64,000 nucleotides of DNA from a bacterium (GCA_018700055.1 JABISL010000038.1:52766-116765), one strand, 5' to 3'. Counted from the first letter of the stretch, positions 49,838 to 59,369 are shown. Notes: generated from the letters alone by a model not told the origin. Numbers and translations: made by a program.

Positions 49838-50392
49838 TTAGAATGGATAAGCGTCGAGCTTGCGTAGAACGAATAGTTCCAACTCTCGTTGCATGGTTTT
49901 GATAAAGGAGACGCGTTTGTCGAGAGGGTCGACTAGGATGGAATGAGCGCCAATCCAGTTGCCAATAATGACATCTGTTAAGAGTTGATCTCCGATTACA
50001 ATAGTGCGTGAAGGGAAAATATGGTGCTTAAGTGCGAGCTCGCGAAACCCAAATGGAAGGGGTTTTTGGGAAAAATAGGCACCTTCCAGTTGGAGTTGGT
50101 TGGCAACCCGTTGAATTCGGTGCTTGCTGCTGTTATTCGACAGGATAAATATTCGAAATCCAGTGGCTTTGAGAGAATCTACCCAAGCAACTTTTTGGAG
50201 TGAGATATCTCGTTCAGTGTATTTCATGATCGTATTGTCGATATCGAGCATGATTGTTCGAAACCCTTTGCGATAAAGATCCTCTGCATGAATGTCTTCG
50301 GGATTCTCACATATTTCGTTTGGAGTTAAAAGTTCCCGTAAAAGCTCTCGGTACTGGGTCCAAGAAAAAAAATACTTTTTGGGCGAGATCAT
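49838..50392 (-). CDS. YqeG-family HAD phosphatase (GEP4-like)
   Basis: 184 residues. FRTIMLDIDNTIMKY (DxDxT nucleophile), IFILSNNSSKHR and FPSRTIVIGDQLLTDVIIGN are the HAD motifs I-IV in the YqeG/GEP4 arrangement. GEP4 proteins dephosphorylate phosphatidylglycerol phosphate, so this enzyme may complete phosphatidylglycerol synthesis begun by the PgsA half of the 40859 protein; that role for bacterial YqeG is inferred. It overlaps hisG by four bases. Confidence 0.85.
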   Translation of the reverse strand: MISPKKYFFSWTQYRELLRELLTPNEICENPEDIHAEDLYRKGFRTIMLDIDNTIMKYTERDISLQKVAWVDSLKATGFRIFILSNNSSKHRIQRVANQLQLEGAYFSQKPLPFGFRELALKHHIFPSRTIVIGDQLLTDVIIGNWIGAHSILVDPLDKRVSFIKTMQRELELFVLRKLDAYPF

Positions 50393-51024
50393 AGATGCGT
50401 TTGAATTTGATCCGATAGTGATTTGATTGTGTCGTAATGTGATCTGCTACTTACAGTGTTAGCGATTAATCGCGCTGTAGATTCAAAGACGGTTCCCAGT
50501 TCTACAAGATGATTGTCTCGTAGAGTGGTTCCTGTAGCGGTGAGATCGCAAATGATATCTGCAATTCCCATGGTTGGGGCTAATTCAATGGCGCCATAGA
50601 GTTTGATTGGAATAACTTTGAGTCCAAAGGCCTTGAAATAGGTTTTGGTGCATTCCCAATACTTGGTAGCAACGCGAGTGTTGTGAGGGAGCGACTTGGG
50701 GTCGATGGGAGTTGTACCTGCTAGTACTAAGCGACATCCTGCATATTTGAGATCTAGTATTTCGACTACATTAGGAGACTGTTCTAACAAGACATCTTTG
50801 CCTACCATGCCAAGATCAGCGCCGCCATTTTCTACATAAGCGGGTACATCAGTAGAGCGTACTTGGAGCAAGGTTACCATTCCTGTAGTGTCCGTAGTAG
50901 AGAGTTTTCGACTATCTGATAAGTCGGACTCAAATGTGATTCCACACTTATTTAATAGAGCGAGGCCTTCTTTCCAGAGATAGCCTTTAGCGACTGCGAT
51001 AACAATAGGCTTAGTATTAGGCAT
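50389..51024 (-). CDS. hisG: ATP phosphoribosyltransferase, short form
   Basis: 211 residues; first step of histidine synthesis. IVIAVAKGYLWKEGLALL, VPAYVENGGADLGMVGKD and DLTATGTTLRDNHL (phosphoribosyl-binding loop) are conserved. The C-terminal regulatory ACT-like domain of long HisG is absent, so HisZ is required, and hisZ is the next gene upstream. ATG 51024 follows GGAGG by nine bases and overlaps the end of hisZ; a start at 51042 would lack this site. Confidence 0.95.
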   Translation of the reverse strand: MPNTKPIVIAVAKGYLWKEGLALLNKCGITFESDLSDSRKLSTTDTTGMVTLLQVRSTDVPAYVENGGADLGMVGKDVLLEQSPNVVEILDLKYAGCRLVLAGTTPIDPKSLPHNTRVATKYWECTKTYFKAFGLKVIPIKLYGAIELAPTMGIADIICDLTATGTTLRDNHLVELGTVFESTARLIANTVSSRSHYDTIKSLSDQIQTHL

Positions 51025-51862
51025 GACGAAGAGCCTCCTCAATACGGTTTACTTGGAGTGCGAACCCTACTGCGGGGGCATCTAGACCAAAGTTGGAAAT
51101 AAGTTGATCGTATCGGCCTCCGGATCCAATGCATTGTCCATAGCCTTCCACATAACAATCAAAGAAGATGCCAGTGTAATAATCAACGTCCTTGATCAAT
51201 CCTTTGTTAAATGACACAAAGTCACTTAGTCCGTCTTTTTCAAGCTGAGAGGCAAGTGCGTCTAATTCGGGAATATTGGTGACAAGTTCTTTTCCGCCAC
51301 GCTCAGGTATGGATCCAAACTCGACCCAATCTTTTCGAGCTAATGCGGATTTTTGTTTGTCCGTTAAAGGATCGATAAAAGCGGTGTGCCCAATGTCGAT
51401 TCCGATATTTTTTAGACCTACAGATTGGAGTGCTTGAATACAAGTGCTAATGATTTCCGCGTCAGATTCTGGAGAAGAATCGCCAATTATTTCAACACCA
51501 GACTGGAAAATTTCGGTATCTCCCTGAGAAGCACTTTTTCGAAAAATGGGGTCTGAATAGGACCATTTCAAAGGAAGGTTAGATTGAGATAGGCGACTGG
51601 CCACCATTCGTGCAATAGGTGTTGTATGATCTGGGCGTAAGACCAATAGTCGTCCTTCGGGGTCGAAGAACCGCACGCATTGGTCACATAAAGCCGGTCC
51701 CATTGCAGTTTTTAATTTGTCATAATACTCAAATGCAGGCGTAGAAATTGGCTGAAATCCTTCGTTATCAAAAATTGTTTGAATCGTTTGAAGTAGTTCA
51801 TTACGTGCTTTGGCTTCTTCGGGTAAATAATCTTGGACACCAAATGGCGTTAAGGTTTTCAC
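51017..51862 (-). CDS. hisZ: ATP phosphoribosyltransferase regulatory subunit
   Basis: 281 residues; a catalytically dead histidyl-tRNA-synthetase-like protein that activates short HisG. FGVQDYLPEEAKARNELL, LRPDHTTPIARMVASRL and CIGSGGRYDQLISNFG mark the HisZ/HisS core. The anticodon domain of HisS is missing. A GTG start with AGGAG nine bases upstream and a TACAAT box at 51892-51897 give a leadered mRNA. Shorter than many HisZ proteins (about 390). Confidence 0.93.
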   Translation of the reverse strand: MKTLTPFGVQDYLPEEAKARNELLQTIQTIFDNEGFQPISTPAFEYYDKLKTAMGPALCDQCVRFFDPEGRLLVLRPDHTTPIARMVASRLSQSNLPLKWSYSDPIFRKSASQGDTEIFQSGVEIIGDSSPESDAEIISTCIQALQSVGLKNIGIDIGHTAFIDPLTDKQKSALARKDWVEFGSIPERGGKELVTNIPELDALASQLEKDGLSDFVSFNKGLIKDVDYYTGIFFDCYVEGYGQCIGSGGRYDQLISNFGLDAPAVGFALQVNRIEEALRHA

Positions 51863-51903
51863 AGGGCATTTCTCCTAGGCTGCATTTTGGTATTGTAAAC
51901 CAT

Positions 51904-54678
51904 CTAGGACTCTTGGTTAAGCAAAGGTGTTTTGTTGAGCCATTGTTTAGCGTCTTCAATACTGTCCAATGATGATATTTCAGCGGTATTATAGGCTGCT
52001 ATTTCTTGTTTGAAGAGGGTTGCATAAGACCGTGTTTGTAGTCTTTCATCTAGGATAAAAAGTAGTCCATGGTCGGTTTTAGAGCGTATGAGGCGTCCGA
52101 TACCTTGGCGGAACTTGAGTATAGTAAGGGGGAGCATATAATCTTTAAATCCATTTTTCCCATCGGCTTCCAATAGGGCTATTCTAGCCATATGAAGTGG
52201 TTCACTAGGCACAGGGAAAGGCAGTTTGGGAATGATAAGACAAGATAAAAGATCTCCGGCTAGATCGACGCCTTCCCAAAAGCTATCTACACCCAGTATG
52301 GTGGCTGGGCCTTTATGGACTTTGAATTGTTGCAAGATGGCTTCTCGGGATCCATGAACAGTTTGGCAAAATAGGCGTGTTTGATGCCCTAAGCATCGTT
52401 TGATGTACTGATAACTGGCATTTAGGCTATTTTTGGAGGTATAGAGCACTAATGATCGTTTTCCAACAATTTCAACAATCGATGTGATAAGTTCACTTAA
52501 TTCTTTTGGGTTCAAATCGGTAGGGCAATAGGCTTTGGCTTGTTTGCCATAATTATAGTCAGATTCTAGTCGAAGGGTATGGCATCGCTCTCCTTGATGA
52601 TTTAGCCCTGATCTCTCTAGGAAGAAGTCGAAAGATTTATTTACGCAGAGGCTTGCAGAGACAGCGATTACAGAGCGTTTTTCGGAATATAACTTATTAT
52701 TGAGTAGAGACCCCATGTTAACAGGGCTGACTTGAAGCGAGACCTTATTAATATGGAGTGGCAGAGTACAGTCTAACCAAACAATATGGTCGGAATCGTT
52801 TAAAAATAAGTCATTGAGTGTTTCTATGTATCGCTGAAGTTTGATTTGCACACCATCTAAAAGGTGAGTGACTAACCCCATTTGTTCGGCATTGTAGCGG
52901 TCAAATATTGTGTGTAGGGCATCGAAATGGTGATTTAGCTGGCCCAACGTTTCAATCATTAAGGATTGAATTTGGAGTGCCGTTTGCCATTGCTGAGTGA
53001 TAATCACATCATCGGATATTGGTATCTGAAGACGTCCTGAGTGATCGGATTTATTTTGTGTTTTTGCTAAGTCCAACAGGTTGGTCATTAGACTCTTGTG
53101 GTGTTTTTCCAGTTGATTCATGGTTTGCCTGATTCGGGTTTTGACTTGGGTGAGTGTGGCGATATCGTTGTCGTATAGAGTGGCTTTAATTACTCTTAGC
53201 ATTTCCAAGAGGCCTTCTTTTTTCTTGTCGACAATAATATCTCTGAATTGGGAAAAGAATTGGATGGTATATGATTTGGCGGCGGTTTGCGTTGCGATGT
53301 CCTCAATGCTGTGGGCTTCATCGAAGATCACCACAGGGGCATTAGGTAGTAAATTAGTATCGGCATTTAAATCTGAGAATAAAAAGGCGTGGTTGGTGAT
53401 AATTAAATCGGCGGATTTGGCACGTTGACGTATGGAATGAACAAAACATAGGGGATTGGATCGTCGTTGTTCACTGTCTGAGGTATACCGAACCTTGTTT
53501 ATAAAGCGACGATTAATACTGGGATGTAGTTCGGATAAGTCGCCGGTTTTGGTTTGGAGGATCCAGGAAAGCAAGCCTAGAAAAGGAATTGTATCGGATT
53601 TTTCGGCAGTGGTGAGATAGTATCGATATAATAAATCGAAGCGTTGAATATCGATATAATTTTCTTTTCCTTTTACCACTACCGTAGAAAATGGCGGAAA
53701 GAGTGGCTCTAAGAGTGGAATTTCATGGGCTACTAGCTGAGATTGAAGATGTTTGGTTTTGGTACTGATGATAACGGGTTCATGGGTAGTTATCGCTCGA
53801 ACAAGTGCTGGGATTAAGTAAGCTCGAGATTTTCCGATACCTGTACCTGCCTCTACTACTCCGTGTTGAGCACCGTCAAAACATTCTTGGATAAATTCTG
53901 ACATGGCTTGTTGAGTAGGGCGGTTTTCGGTTCCAGGACCAAATTGTTGTGACTGAAACCAATCTGAAATGGAGCTAGGAAAATTTGGAATAGCAGATCG
54001 ATTGAGCGTGACGATGTCTTTTTTAACAGTTGCTAAGTATCGTTTATAGTCTAAACTTTTCCCCAAAGGACTTGGGTGATATAGGGTTTCTAAAAATGCT
54101 TTAAGTCCGTCTTTTTCAGGACTTAAAACGCGAATGGCTTCACGCAATACAATGGGGTTGATCTGTTGGAATTCAACGGCCATTTGGAGCGCCACATTGG
54201 CTAGCATTTCTGCATCTGCTAAGGCGCGATGGGCATCTTCAAAGACCAGGTCACAATGTGTGGCCAGGGAAGAGAGTTTATGACTGCTGAGGTTGGGATA
54301 GAGCAATAATGCCAAGTCTAACGAATCTAGAAGGGAATTGGTAAGTGGCGGTTGTCCAATGCGATCTAACTCAGTGTTAATAGTGTCAAAGTCAAAAGCA
54401 ATGCCATGCGCCATAAATGTGTCGGTCCCTACAAAGGCAACCAATTCTTCGTAGATATCCTCAAATAATGGTGCTTTTTTTAGATCGTTGGGGTTGATAC
54501 CGGTTAGTTTAAGTACAAAGGGAGGTACATTTCGTTGGGGATTCAGTAGCGTTTGATACCGGGCCACTATTTTTCCGTTATGTATTTTTACCGCGCCAAT
54601 TTCGATAATTTTATCTTTATTGGGTGCCAGGCCAGTGGTTTCTATGTCAACGCAAATAATGGGCTTAGATGTAGGCAT
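51904..54678 (-). CDS. DnaQ-DinG fusion: 3'-5' exonuclease and helicase-like protein
   Basis: 924 residues. The N-terminal exonuclease domain (about 1-165) has DEDDh residues in CVDIETTGLAP, HGIAFDFDT and HRALADAEML. The XPD/DinG-type domain has Walker A VEAGTGIGKSRAYL near 277, the DEAH box VIFDEAHSIEDI near 450, and FWEGVDLAGDLLSCLIIPKL with QGIGRLIRS near the C-terminus. The four iron-sulfur cysteines of E. coli DinG are not visible; only one Cys (NPLCFVHSI) lies in that region. This resembles Bacillus-type DinG, which is reported to be an exonuclease more than a helicase. The ATG follows a TACAAT box by 6 nt. Confidence 0.93.
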   Translation of the reverse strand: MPTSKPIICVDIETTGLAPNKDKIIEIGAVKIHNGKIVARYQTLLNPQRNVPPFVLKLTGINPNDLKKAPLFEDIYEELVAFVGTDTFMAHGIAFDFDTINTELDRIGQPPLTNSLLDSLDLALLLYPNLSSHKLSSLATHCDLVFEDAHRALADAEMLANVALQMAVEFQQINPIVLREAIRVLSPEKDGLKAFLETLYHPSPLGKSLDYKRYLATVKKDIVTLNRSAIPNFPSSISDWFQSQQFGPGTENRPTQQAMSEFIQECFDGAQHGVVEAGTGIGKSRAYLIPALVRAITTHEPVIISTKTKHLQSQLVAHEIPLLEPLFPPFSTVVVKGKENYIDIQRFDLLYRYYLTTAEKSDTIPFLGLLSWILQTKTGDLSELHPSINRRFINKVRYTSDSEQRRSNPLCFVHSIRQRAKSADLIITNHAFLFSDLNADTNLLPNAPVVIFDEAHSIEDIATQTAAKSYTIQFFSQFRDIIVDKKKEGLLEMLRVIKATLYDNDIATLTQVKTRIRQTMNQLEKHHKSLMTNLLDLAKTQNKSDHSGRLQIPISDDVIITQQWQTALQIQSLMIETLGQLNHHFDALHTIFDRYNAEQMGLVTHLLDGVQIKLQRYIETLNDLFLNDSDHIVWLDCTLPLHINKVSLQVSPVNMGSLLNNKLYSEKRSVIAVSASLCVNKSFDFFLERSGLNHQGERCHTLRLESDYNYGKQAKAYCPTDLNPKELSELITSIVEIVGKRSLVLYTSKNSLNASYQYIKRCLGHQTRLFCQTVHGSREAILQQFKVHKGPATILGVDSFWEGVDLAGDLLSCLIIPKLPFPVPSEPLHMARIALLEADGKNGFKDYMLPLTILKFRQGIGRLIRSKTDHGLLFILDERLQTRSYATLFKQEIAAYNTAEISSLDSIEDAKQWLNKTPLLNQES

Positions 54679-54684
54679 AGTCCT

Positions 54685-54690
54685 ATTGTA
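54685..54690 (-). promoter_or_regulatory. -10 box, leaderless start of the dinG-like gene
   Basis: TACAAT on the minus strand, 6 nt before ATG 54678. Confidence 0.55.
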
Positions 54691-55581
54691 TTAGAAAAGA
54701 GGAGGGCTTGCATGAAATCGAATCATTAAGCATCTGGGGTGTCCCTGATAGTCTTCATGAAATTGGTAGTCGCTTATGGTGTGAGAATGGGATTGAATTA
54801 GATCAATTAGCGCGGGTTTTTGGTCCGATCCGATTTCTGCTAAAAAGAGGCTGTTGTGGCCGGATAATAAAGTTATAAACTGTCGATAAAAGTCGAGTCC
54901 ATCCACACCACCATCTAGGGCAATATGAGGGTCATGGTTCTTTACTTCGGGCATTAGCGTTTCGATTTCGTGGTGGGGGATATAGGGTGGGTTGCTGATA
55001 ACTAGAGGAAGTGAATCGGATGTCTTTATCATGGACTGAATTTTTTTAGATGATTCAAAAAAATCGCCTTCTGAAATAGAAATTGAGTGTAGACCATGAT
55101 AATCACAGTTTTTTCGTGTGGCATGGATGGCCGTAGGTGAAATGTCCCACGTGTGGATTTGAGCCTTTGGAAACGCAAAAGCCAGTTCGCAAGGAATAAT
55201 TCCAGACCCTGACCCGCATTCAATGATGAGAGGTGATTGGGTTTGATTGAGATTAATTAATGTAATCGCATGATCGATTAGATGTTCTGTTTCGGGTCTG
55301 GGGACGAGGACTTGGTTTTCAATCCAGTAGTCATGAGCTCTAAATGGCCATTTGCCAATTAGTTGAGCAATGGGGAGTCTTAGGCTTCGTTGCTTAATAA
55401 GGGATTTAAATTGGTCTTTGGTAGGTACCTCAACGGTTGCATCTAAATTTTGTGTGAGCTGTGTTAAAGACATGCCGCAAGCGTGTTCAAGAATAAACTG
55501 AGCATCCAATTGAGCGGTATCTATTCCGGCATTTAGAAGGGTTTTGGTTCCCCAATTCCAAAGCGCCGATAACGTGCTCAT
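54691..55581 (-). CDS. prmC: Release factor glutamine methyltransferase
   Basis: 296 residues; methylates the Gln of the GGQ motif in RF1 and RF2. An N-terminal helical domain (about 1-75) is followed by the SAM-binding motif IIECGSGSGIIPCELA and catalytic NPPY in LVISNPPYIPHHE near residue 195; VPRPETEHLI is also conserved. It starts on the last base of the prfA stop (TAATG), so substrate and enzyme are co-translated. Confidence 0.96.
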   Translation of the reverse strand: MSTLSALWNWGTKTLLNAGIDTAQLDAQFILEHACGMSLTQLTQNLDATVEVPTKDQFKSLIKQRSLRLPIAQLIGKWPFRAHDYWIENQVLVPRPETEHLIDHAITLINLNQTQSPLIIECGSGSGIIPCELAFAFPKAQIHTWDISPTAIHATRKNCDYHGLHSISISEGDFFESSKKIQSMIKTSDSLPLVISNPPYIPHHEIETLMPEVKNHDPHIALDGGVDGLDFYRQFITLLSGHNSLFLAEIGSDQKPALIDLIQSHSHTISDYQFHEDYQGHPRCLMIRFHASPPLF

Positions 55582-56645
55582 TAGTTAGTGGTTTGTGTGC
55601 TTAGTTTGGCCAATCGTTCGGCTTTCATAAGTTCGTCGATTACTGCTGAAAGATCGCCCTCGAGAACCTTTTCTAGGGTATACAGAGTTAAGTTAATACG
55701 GTGGTCTGTAACTCGACCCTGAGGGAAGTTATAAGTTCTAATTTTTTCGGAGCGATCCCCACTGCCCACCTGACTTTTTCGAAGGTCTGCATTGGCTTTT
55801 CGCTTTTCTTCCATTTGCATTTCATACAGTTGGGTTCGTAGCATTTGCATACAAGTGTCTTTGTTTTGAAACTGGGAGCGTCCATCCTGACAGGAGACCA
55901 CACAGTTGGTTGGTAAGTGGGTGATACGGACAGCGGAGTCGGTTTTATTGACCTTTTGACCTCCTGCACCAGAAGCACGAAAGGTATCGATTCTAAGGTC
56001 GGCAGGGTTGATTTCTATATCCACTGTTTCAGCTTCAGCTAGAACGGCTACGGTAGCCGCAGATGTATGGACGCGGCCTTGAGATTCGGTAGCAGGGACG
56101 CGTTGGACACGATGAGTTCCGACTTCGTATTTGAGCTTTCCAAATACATTTTTTCCTTCAATGGAAAAGATGATTTCTTTGATGCCGCCCAATCCGGAGA
56201 TATTGGAGGATAGAATTTTAATGGTCCAACCTTGAGTTTCTGCATACTTGGTGTACATACGATAAAGCTCACCTGCAAAAAGAGCGGCTTCATCGCCACC
56301 CGTGCCTTGTCGGATTTCCATCTGGGCACTTTTATTATCATTCGGATCCTTTGGAATGAGGAATAGTTGTAGATCGTCGTGAAGCGTTGTTTGTCGGGTT
56401 TCTAGGTCACGAAGCTCTTCTTCCGCGATTGCTTTCATATCAGGGTCGTTTAAGAGACTTTTGGTATCTTCGATTTCGACTGTGAGAGTTTCGAATTCTC
56501 TAATTTGTTCAACGGCATCCTTAAGCTCTGAATGTTGTCGCATTAAGTCTTGATATTTTTTTTGATCGGCAATGACTTCAGGGTCGCTAATACGACGCTC
56601 AACGTCTTCAAAGGTGGCTACTAATTCTCTAAGCTTCGTAATCAT
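55581..56645 (-). CDS. prfA: Peptide chain release factor 1
   Basis: 354 residues; recognises UAA and UAG. The GGQ motif lies in ASGAGGQKVNKTDSAVRITH near residue 228. RVQRVPATESQGRVHTSAAT carries the RF1-type codon-recognition region with PAT. The typical N-terminal helical bundle is present. It sits six bases after the PBP gene and overlaps prmC, so all three may share one transcript. Confidence 0.97.
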   Translation of the reverse strand: MITKLRELVATFEDVERRISDPEVIADQKKYQDLMRQHSELKDAVEQIREFETLTVEIEDTKSLLNDPDMKAIAEEELRDLETRQTTLHDDLQLFLIPKDPNDNKSAQMEIRQGTGGDEAALFAGELYRMYTKYAETQGWTIKILSSNISGLGGIKEIIFSIEGKNVFGKLKYEVGTHRVQRVPATESQGRVHTSAATVAVLAEAETVDIEINPADLRIDTFRASGAGGQKVNKTDSAVRITHLPTNCVVSCQDGRSQFQNKDTCMQMLRTQLYEMQMEEKRKANADLRKSQVGSGDRSEKIRTYNFPQGRVTDHRINLTLYTLEKVLEGDLSAVIDELMKAERLAKLSTQTTN

Positions 56646-56651
56646 TGGGTG

Positions 56652-58799
56652 TTAGAGATCAAAGAAATCTTTCATAAGAGCTTCTTGCTTTTTTTTGATG
56701 AGGCGACTTTGTTGCACGGACTTAATTGTCTTAACGGTATCTCGGCGGGTAGGTTCTTTGCCTTTCCAGTATTTTTCGGTGGTTATTTTGGCGTCTTTTG
56801 GGGTTGCTGAAGAGGCGAGTAAACCAGTTTCCCAGTTAACACGACGTTGAACAACGCCTCTAGGTCGAGTAAAGGCTTGGGGTTTTACTTCTCGTAGGGC
56901 TGTTTTCATAAAGTCTTTCCACATTGCAGCGGGCATCCATCCACCGGTTACATTAATCATTGGTGTATTGTCATCATTTCCTACCCAAGTGGCGCAAACG
57001 ATTTGAGGAACGAATCCAAAAAACCATGCATCTTTGTAGTCAGATGTTGTCCCTGTTTTTCCGGCCATTGGTCGGGGTAACTTAGCGTTTCTTCCGGTTC
57101 CATAATTTACTACGCCGGTCATCATATCTACGAGCGCTGCAATTGTGTTTCCATCAAAAACTTTTCGTTCTCGGATTTCATGTTTGAATAGTGGTACTCC
57201 ATCCCGATCTTCGATCTTTAAGATAGAGGTTGGCTTGATACTGATTCCATTATTAGCAATGGCCATATAAGACTGTACCAATTCGAGCATCGTTACTTCA
57301 TTTGCGCCGAGTGGCAAAGATAGCACTGGTTTAAGATCGGATTCAATTCCCATTTGATGGGCAACTTCGACGACGCGTTTTGGACCTACCAAGTCATTTA
57401 GTTTTACCGCAATGACGTTGATTGATCTTTCTAATGCTTTTCGCATTGGAATTTTTCCGGAATATTTGAGATTGTAATTCTTGGGTGAGTAGGGGCCTTC
57501 GATAGTGTTAAATGTAACCGGGGAGTCATCTAAAAATGTGCCTGGGGAGAGTCCTTTGTCTAAGGCTGCTAAGTAGACGAAGGGCTTAAAGGCTGATCCG
57601 GGTTGGCGCTTGGCTTGCACGGTACGGTTGAATTGTGTTTTCCCAAAGTCTACGCCGCCTTGCATTGCTTTTATGTAGCCTGTACGAGGATCGACGGCCA
57701 AAAGCGCACCTTCGGTGTAATTGAGACTAGAGACACGTTCTCCTTTAATCCAATAAGGCTTATTTCCGAGTTCAACATACTTTTTAACGACTTTGTCGGC
57801 ATGTTGTTGAAGTGCATAATCCAGTGTAGTAGTGACTTTCATTCCGGATGTGTAGGTAGACTCTTCCCCATACATTTCTATAAGTTGCTTAACGACATAG
57901 CTCGTAAAGTAGGGGGCTTTATATTTATGTTTTTTTCGGGTTGCTAGTACGGTTTCTTCGGTAAATGAAATGTCGTTTTCGGATTGGCTAAGGATACCTA
58001 GTGTTGTCATCCGATTTAAGACGACTCGTTGGCGACGTTTGTATCGACCCATATTTCTAAATGGACTGAATAACTCTGGCCCTTTTAGCATTCCTACAAG
58101 GCCTGCAGATTGCGCTAATGTGAGTTCATTGGCATGTTTTCCAAAATACATTTGGGAAGCGGATTCAATACCGTAAGCATTGTGTCCCCAATAGACTTGG
58201 TTAAGATACATTTCTAGAATTTCTGTTTTGGTGTACTCCCGTTCAATTTGAATGGCTAGAATAATTTCAGCAATTTTCCGAATAATTTTCTTTTGTTTAT
58301 GTAGGAAAAGATTTCGTGCTAGCTGTTGGGTAAGCGTACTACCACCTTGGACGAAGCTGCGGGCCAAAATATCTTTATATAAAGCACGCATCATTCCTTT
58401 TAAATTAATCCCTGTATGTTTATAGAAGTCAGTGTCCTCCATAGCAATTACAGTATTTTGGAGGGTCGGTGAAATGCGTTCGATCGGGATCAAAATTCGA
58501 TTTTCTTCTCGGTGTAACTCCGCAAGAATGATGCCGTCTGCTGAATAAATTTTTGTTGTTTCAGCCGGGATGTAGGTGCTAATTGTATGAACATCAGGTA
58601 GTTTACGAGCAATGTTAAACATTAATATGCCGATACCAACTGCGGAAATTAATCCCAAAGTGATTCCTATAACGAGTAATTTTCGCATGATTCCAAACAC
58701 TTTTCTGCGTTTGCCACGCCGTGCTTGATGAGCGGCGCCCACAGTTCGGGAGCTAACTCTGGTTAATTTGCCAATAGATCGGTTTGAGCGAAAAATCAT
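56652..58799 (-). CDS. Class A penicillin-binding protein (PBP1A type)
   Basis: 715 residues; bifunctional peptidoglycan glycosyltransferase and transpeptidase. A basic cytoplasmic tail and one anchor helix (about 40-62) precede the GT51 domain (about 85-260), with catalytic Glu121 in AMEDTDFYKHTG and GGSTLTQQLARNLFL. The transpeptidase domain has Ser402-x-x-Lys (SAFK), SIN at 459-461 and KTG at 581-583. The C-terminal ~60 residues are basic and family-variable. A TATAAT box lies 11 nt before the ATG (58811-58816). Confidence 0.96.
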   Translation of the reverse strand: MIFRSNRSIGKLTRVSSRTVGAAHQARRGKRRKVFGIMRKLLVIGITLGLISAVGIGILMFNIARKLPDVHTISTYIPAETTKIYSADGIILAELHREENRILIPIERISPTLQNTVIAMEDTDFYKHTGINLKGMMRALYKDILARSFVQGGSTLTQQLARNLFLHKQKKIIRKIAEIILAIQIEREYTKTEILEMYLNQVYWGHNAYGIESASQMYFGKHANELTLAQSAGLVGMLKGPELFSPFRNMGRYKRRQRVVLNRMTTLGILSQSENDISFTEETVLATRKKHKYKAPYFTSYVVKQLIEMYGEESTYTSGMKVTTTLDYALQQHADKVVKKYVELGNKPYWIKGERVSSLNYTEGALLAVDPRTGYIKAMQGGVDFGKTQFNRTVQAKRQPGSAFKPFVYLAALDKGLSPGTFLDDSPVTFNTIEGPYSPKNYNLKYSGKIPMRKALERSINVIAVKLNDLVGPKRVVEVAHQMGIESDLKPVLSLPLGANEVTMLELVQSYMAIANNGISIKPTSILKIEDRDGVPLFKHEIRERKVFDGNTIAALVDMMTGVVNYGTGRNAKLPRPMAGKTGTTSDYKDAWFFGFVPQIVCATWVGNDDNTPMINVTGGWMPAAMWKDFMKTALREVKPQAFTRPRGVVQRRVNWETGLLASSATPKDAKITTEKYWKGKEPTRRDTVKTIKSVQQSRLIKKKQEALMKDFFDL

Positions 58800-58922
58800 A
58801 GGTATCCACCATTATAATATTAATTCTAAGAGTATAGGGAGAAATTTGCATCGCGCCAAGCTGGAACTCAATTTTGGGTGGAAACTAGGCGTTTTCGGGT
58901 GTTTTGGTTTATGGTAGTCATT

Positions 58923-59342
58923 ATGGACATGTTTAACCAGATAAAATTACTTCTACATCGTTACAGAGAATTTTTAAGAAATTTTGTATGTAGTGTTATC
59001 AGCACTCTTTTTGATTTAGCTGTTTTGATTACTTTGGTTAATGTTTTGGACGTTCATTATCTAGTTGGTGCGACTGCTGGGTATACACTGGGTATCTTTG
59101 TTGGCTATGTAATATCAATACGTTGGGTATTTGCGTCTCGATCGGTAAAAAACAAAAGGCATGAGATGATGATATTTGTCTTTATTTGTTTGGCGGGGCT
59201 TGGGATTAGTAACGGGGGGTTATATATCATGGCTGATCTTCTTGGAGTATATTATTTGTACGCCAAATTGGTTATGCTGGGGATTGTATATTTTTGGAAC
59301 TACTTTGTTAAAAAAGCACTTTTATTTACGACCAAACCATAG
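58923..59342 (+). CDS. GtrA-family membrane protein
   Basis: 139 residues, four membrane helices. REFLRNFVCSVISTLFDLAV and the central GYTLGIFVGYVISIRWVFAS are typical of GtrA proteins, which are thought to help flip or transfer lipid-linked sugars. The closing YFWNYFVKKALLF matches the family's aromatic 'WNFxxxRxxVF' ending. The start is uncertain: ATG 58923 is preferred, with a TATGGT box 7 nt upstream; GTG 58878 would add 15 residues. It is divergent from the PBP gene. Confidence 0.82.
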   Translation: MDMFNQIKLLLHRYREFLRNFVCSVISTLFDLAVLITLVNVLDVHYLVGATAGYTLGIFVGYVISIRWVFASRSVKNKRHEMMIFVFICLAGLGISNGGLYIMADLLGVYYLYAKLVMLGIVYFWNYFVKKALLFTTKP

Positions 59343-59363
59343 TGACTCCAATGTATAAATTGA

Positions 59364-59369
59364 TATACT
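59364..59369 (+). promoter_or_regulatory. Extended -10 box, leaderless start of tyrS
   Basis: TGATATACT, 6 nt before ATG 59376. AAGGAA lies between box and ATG and would be too close to the 5' end to act as a ribosome-binding site if transcription starts at the ATG. Confidence 0.6.
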
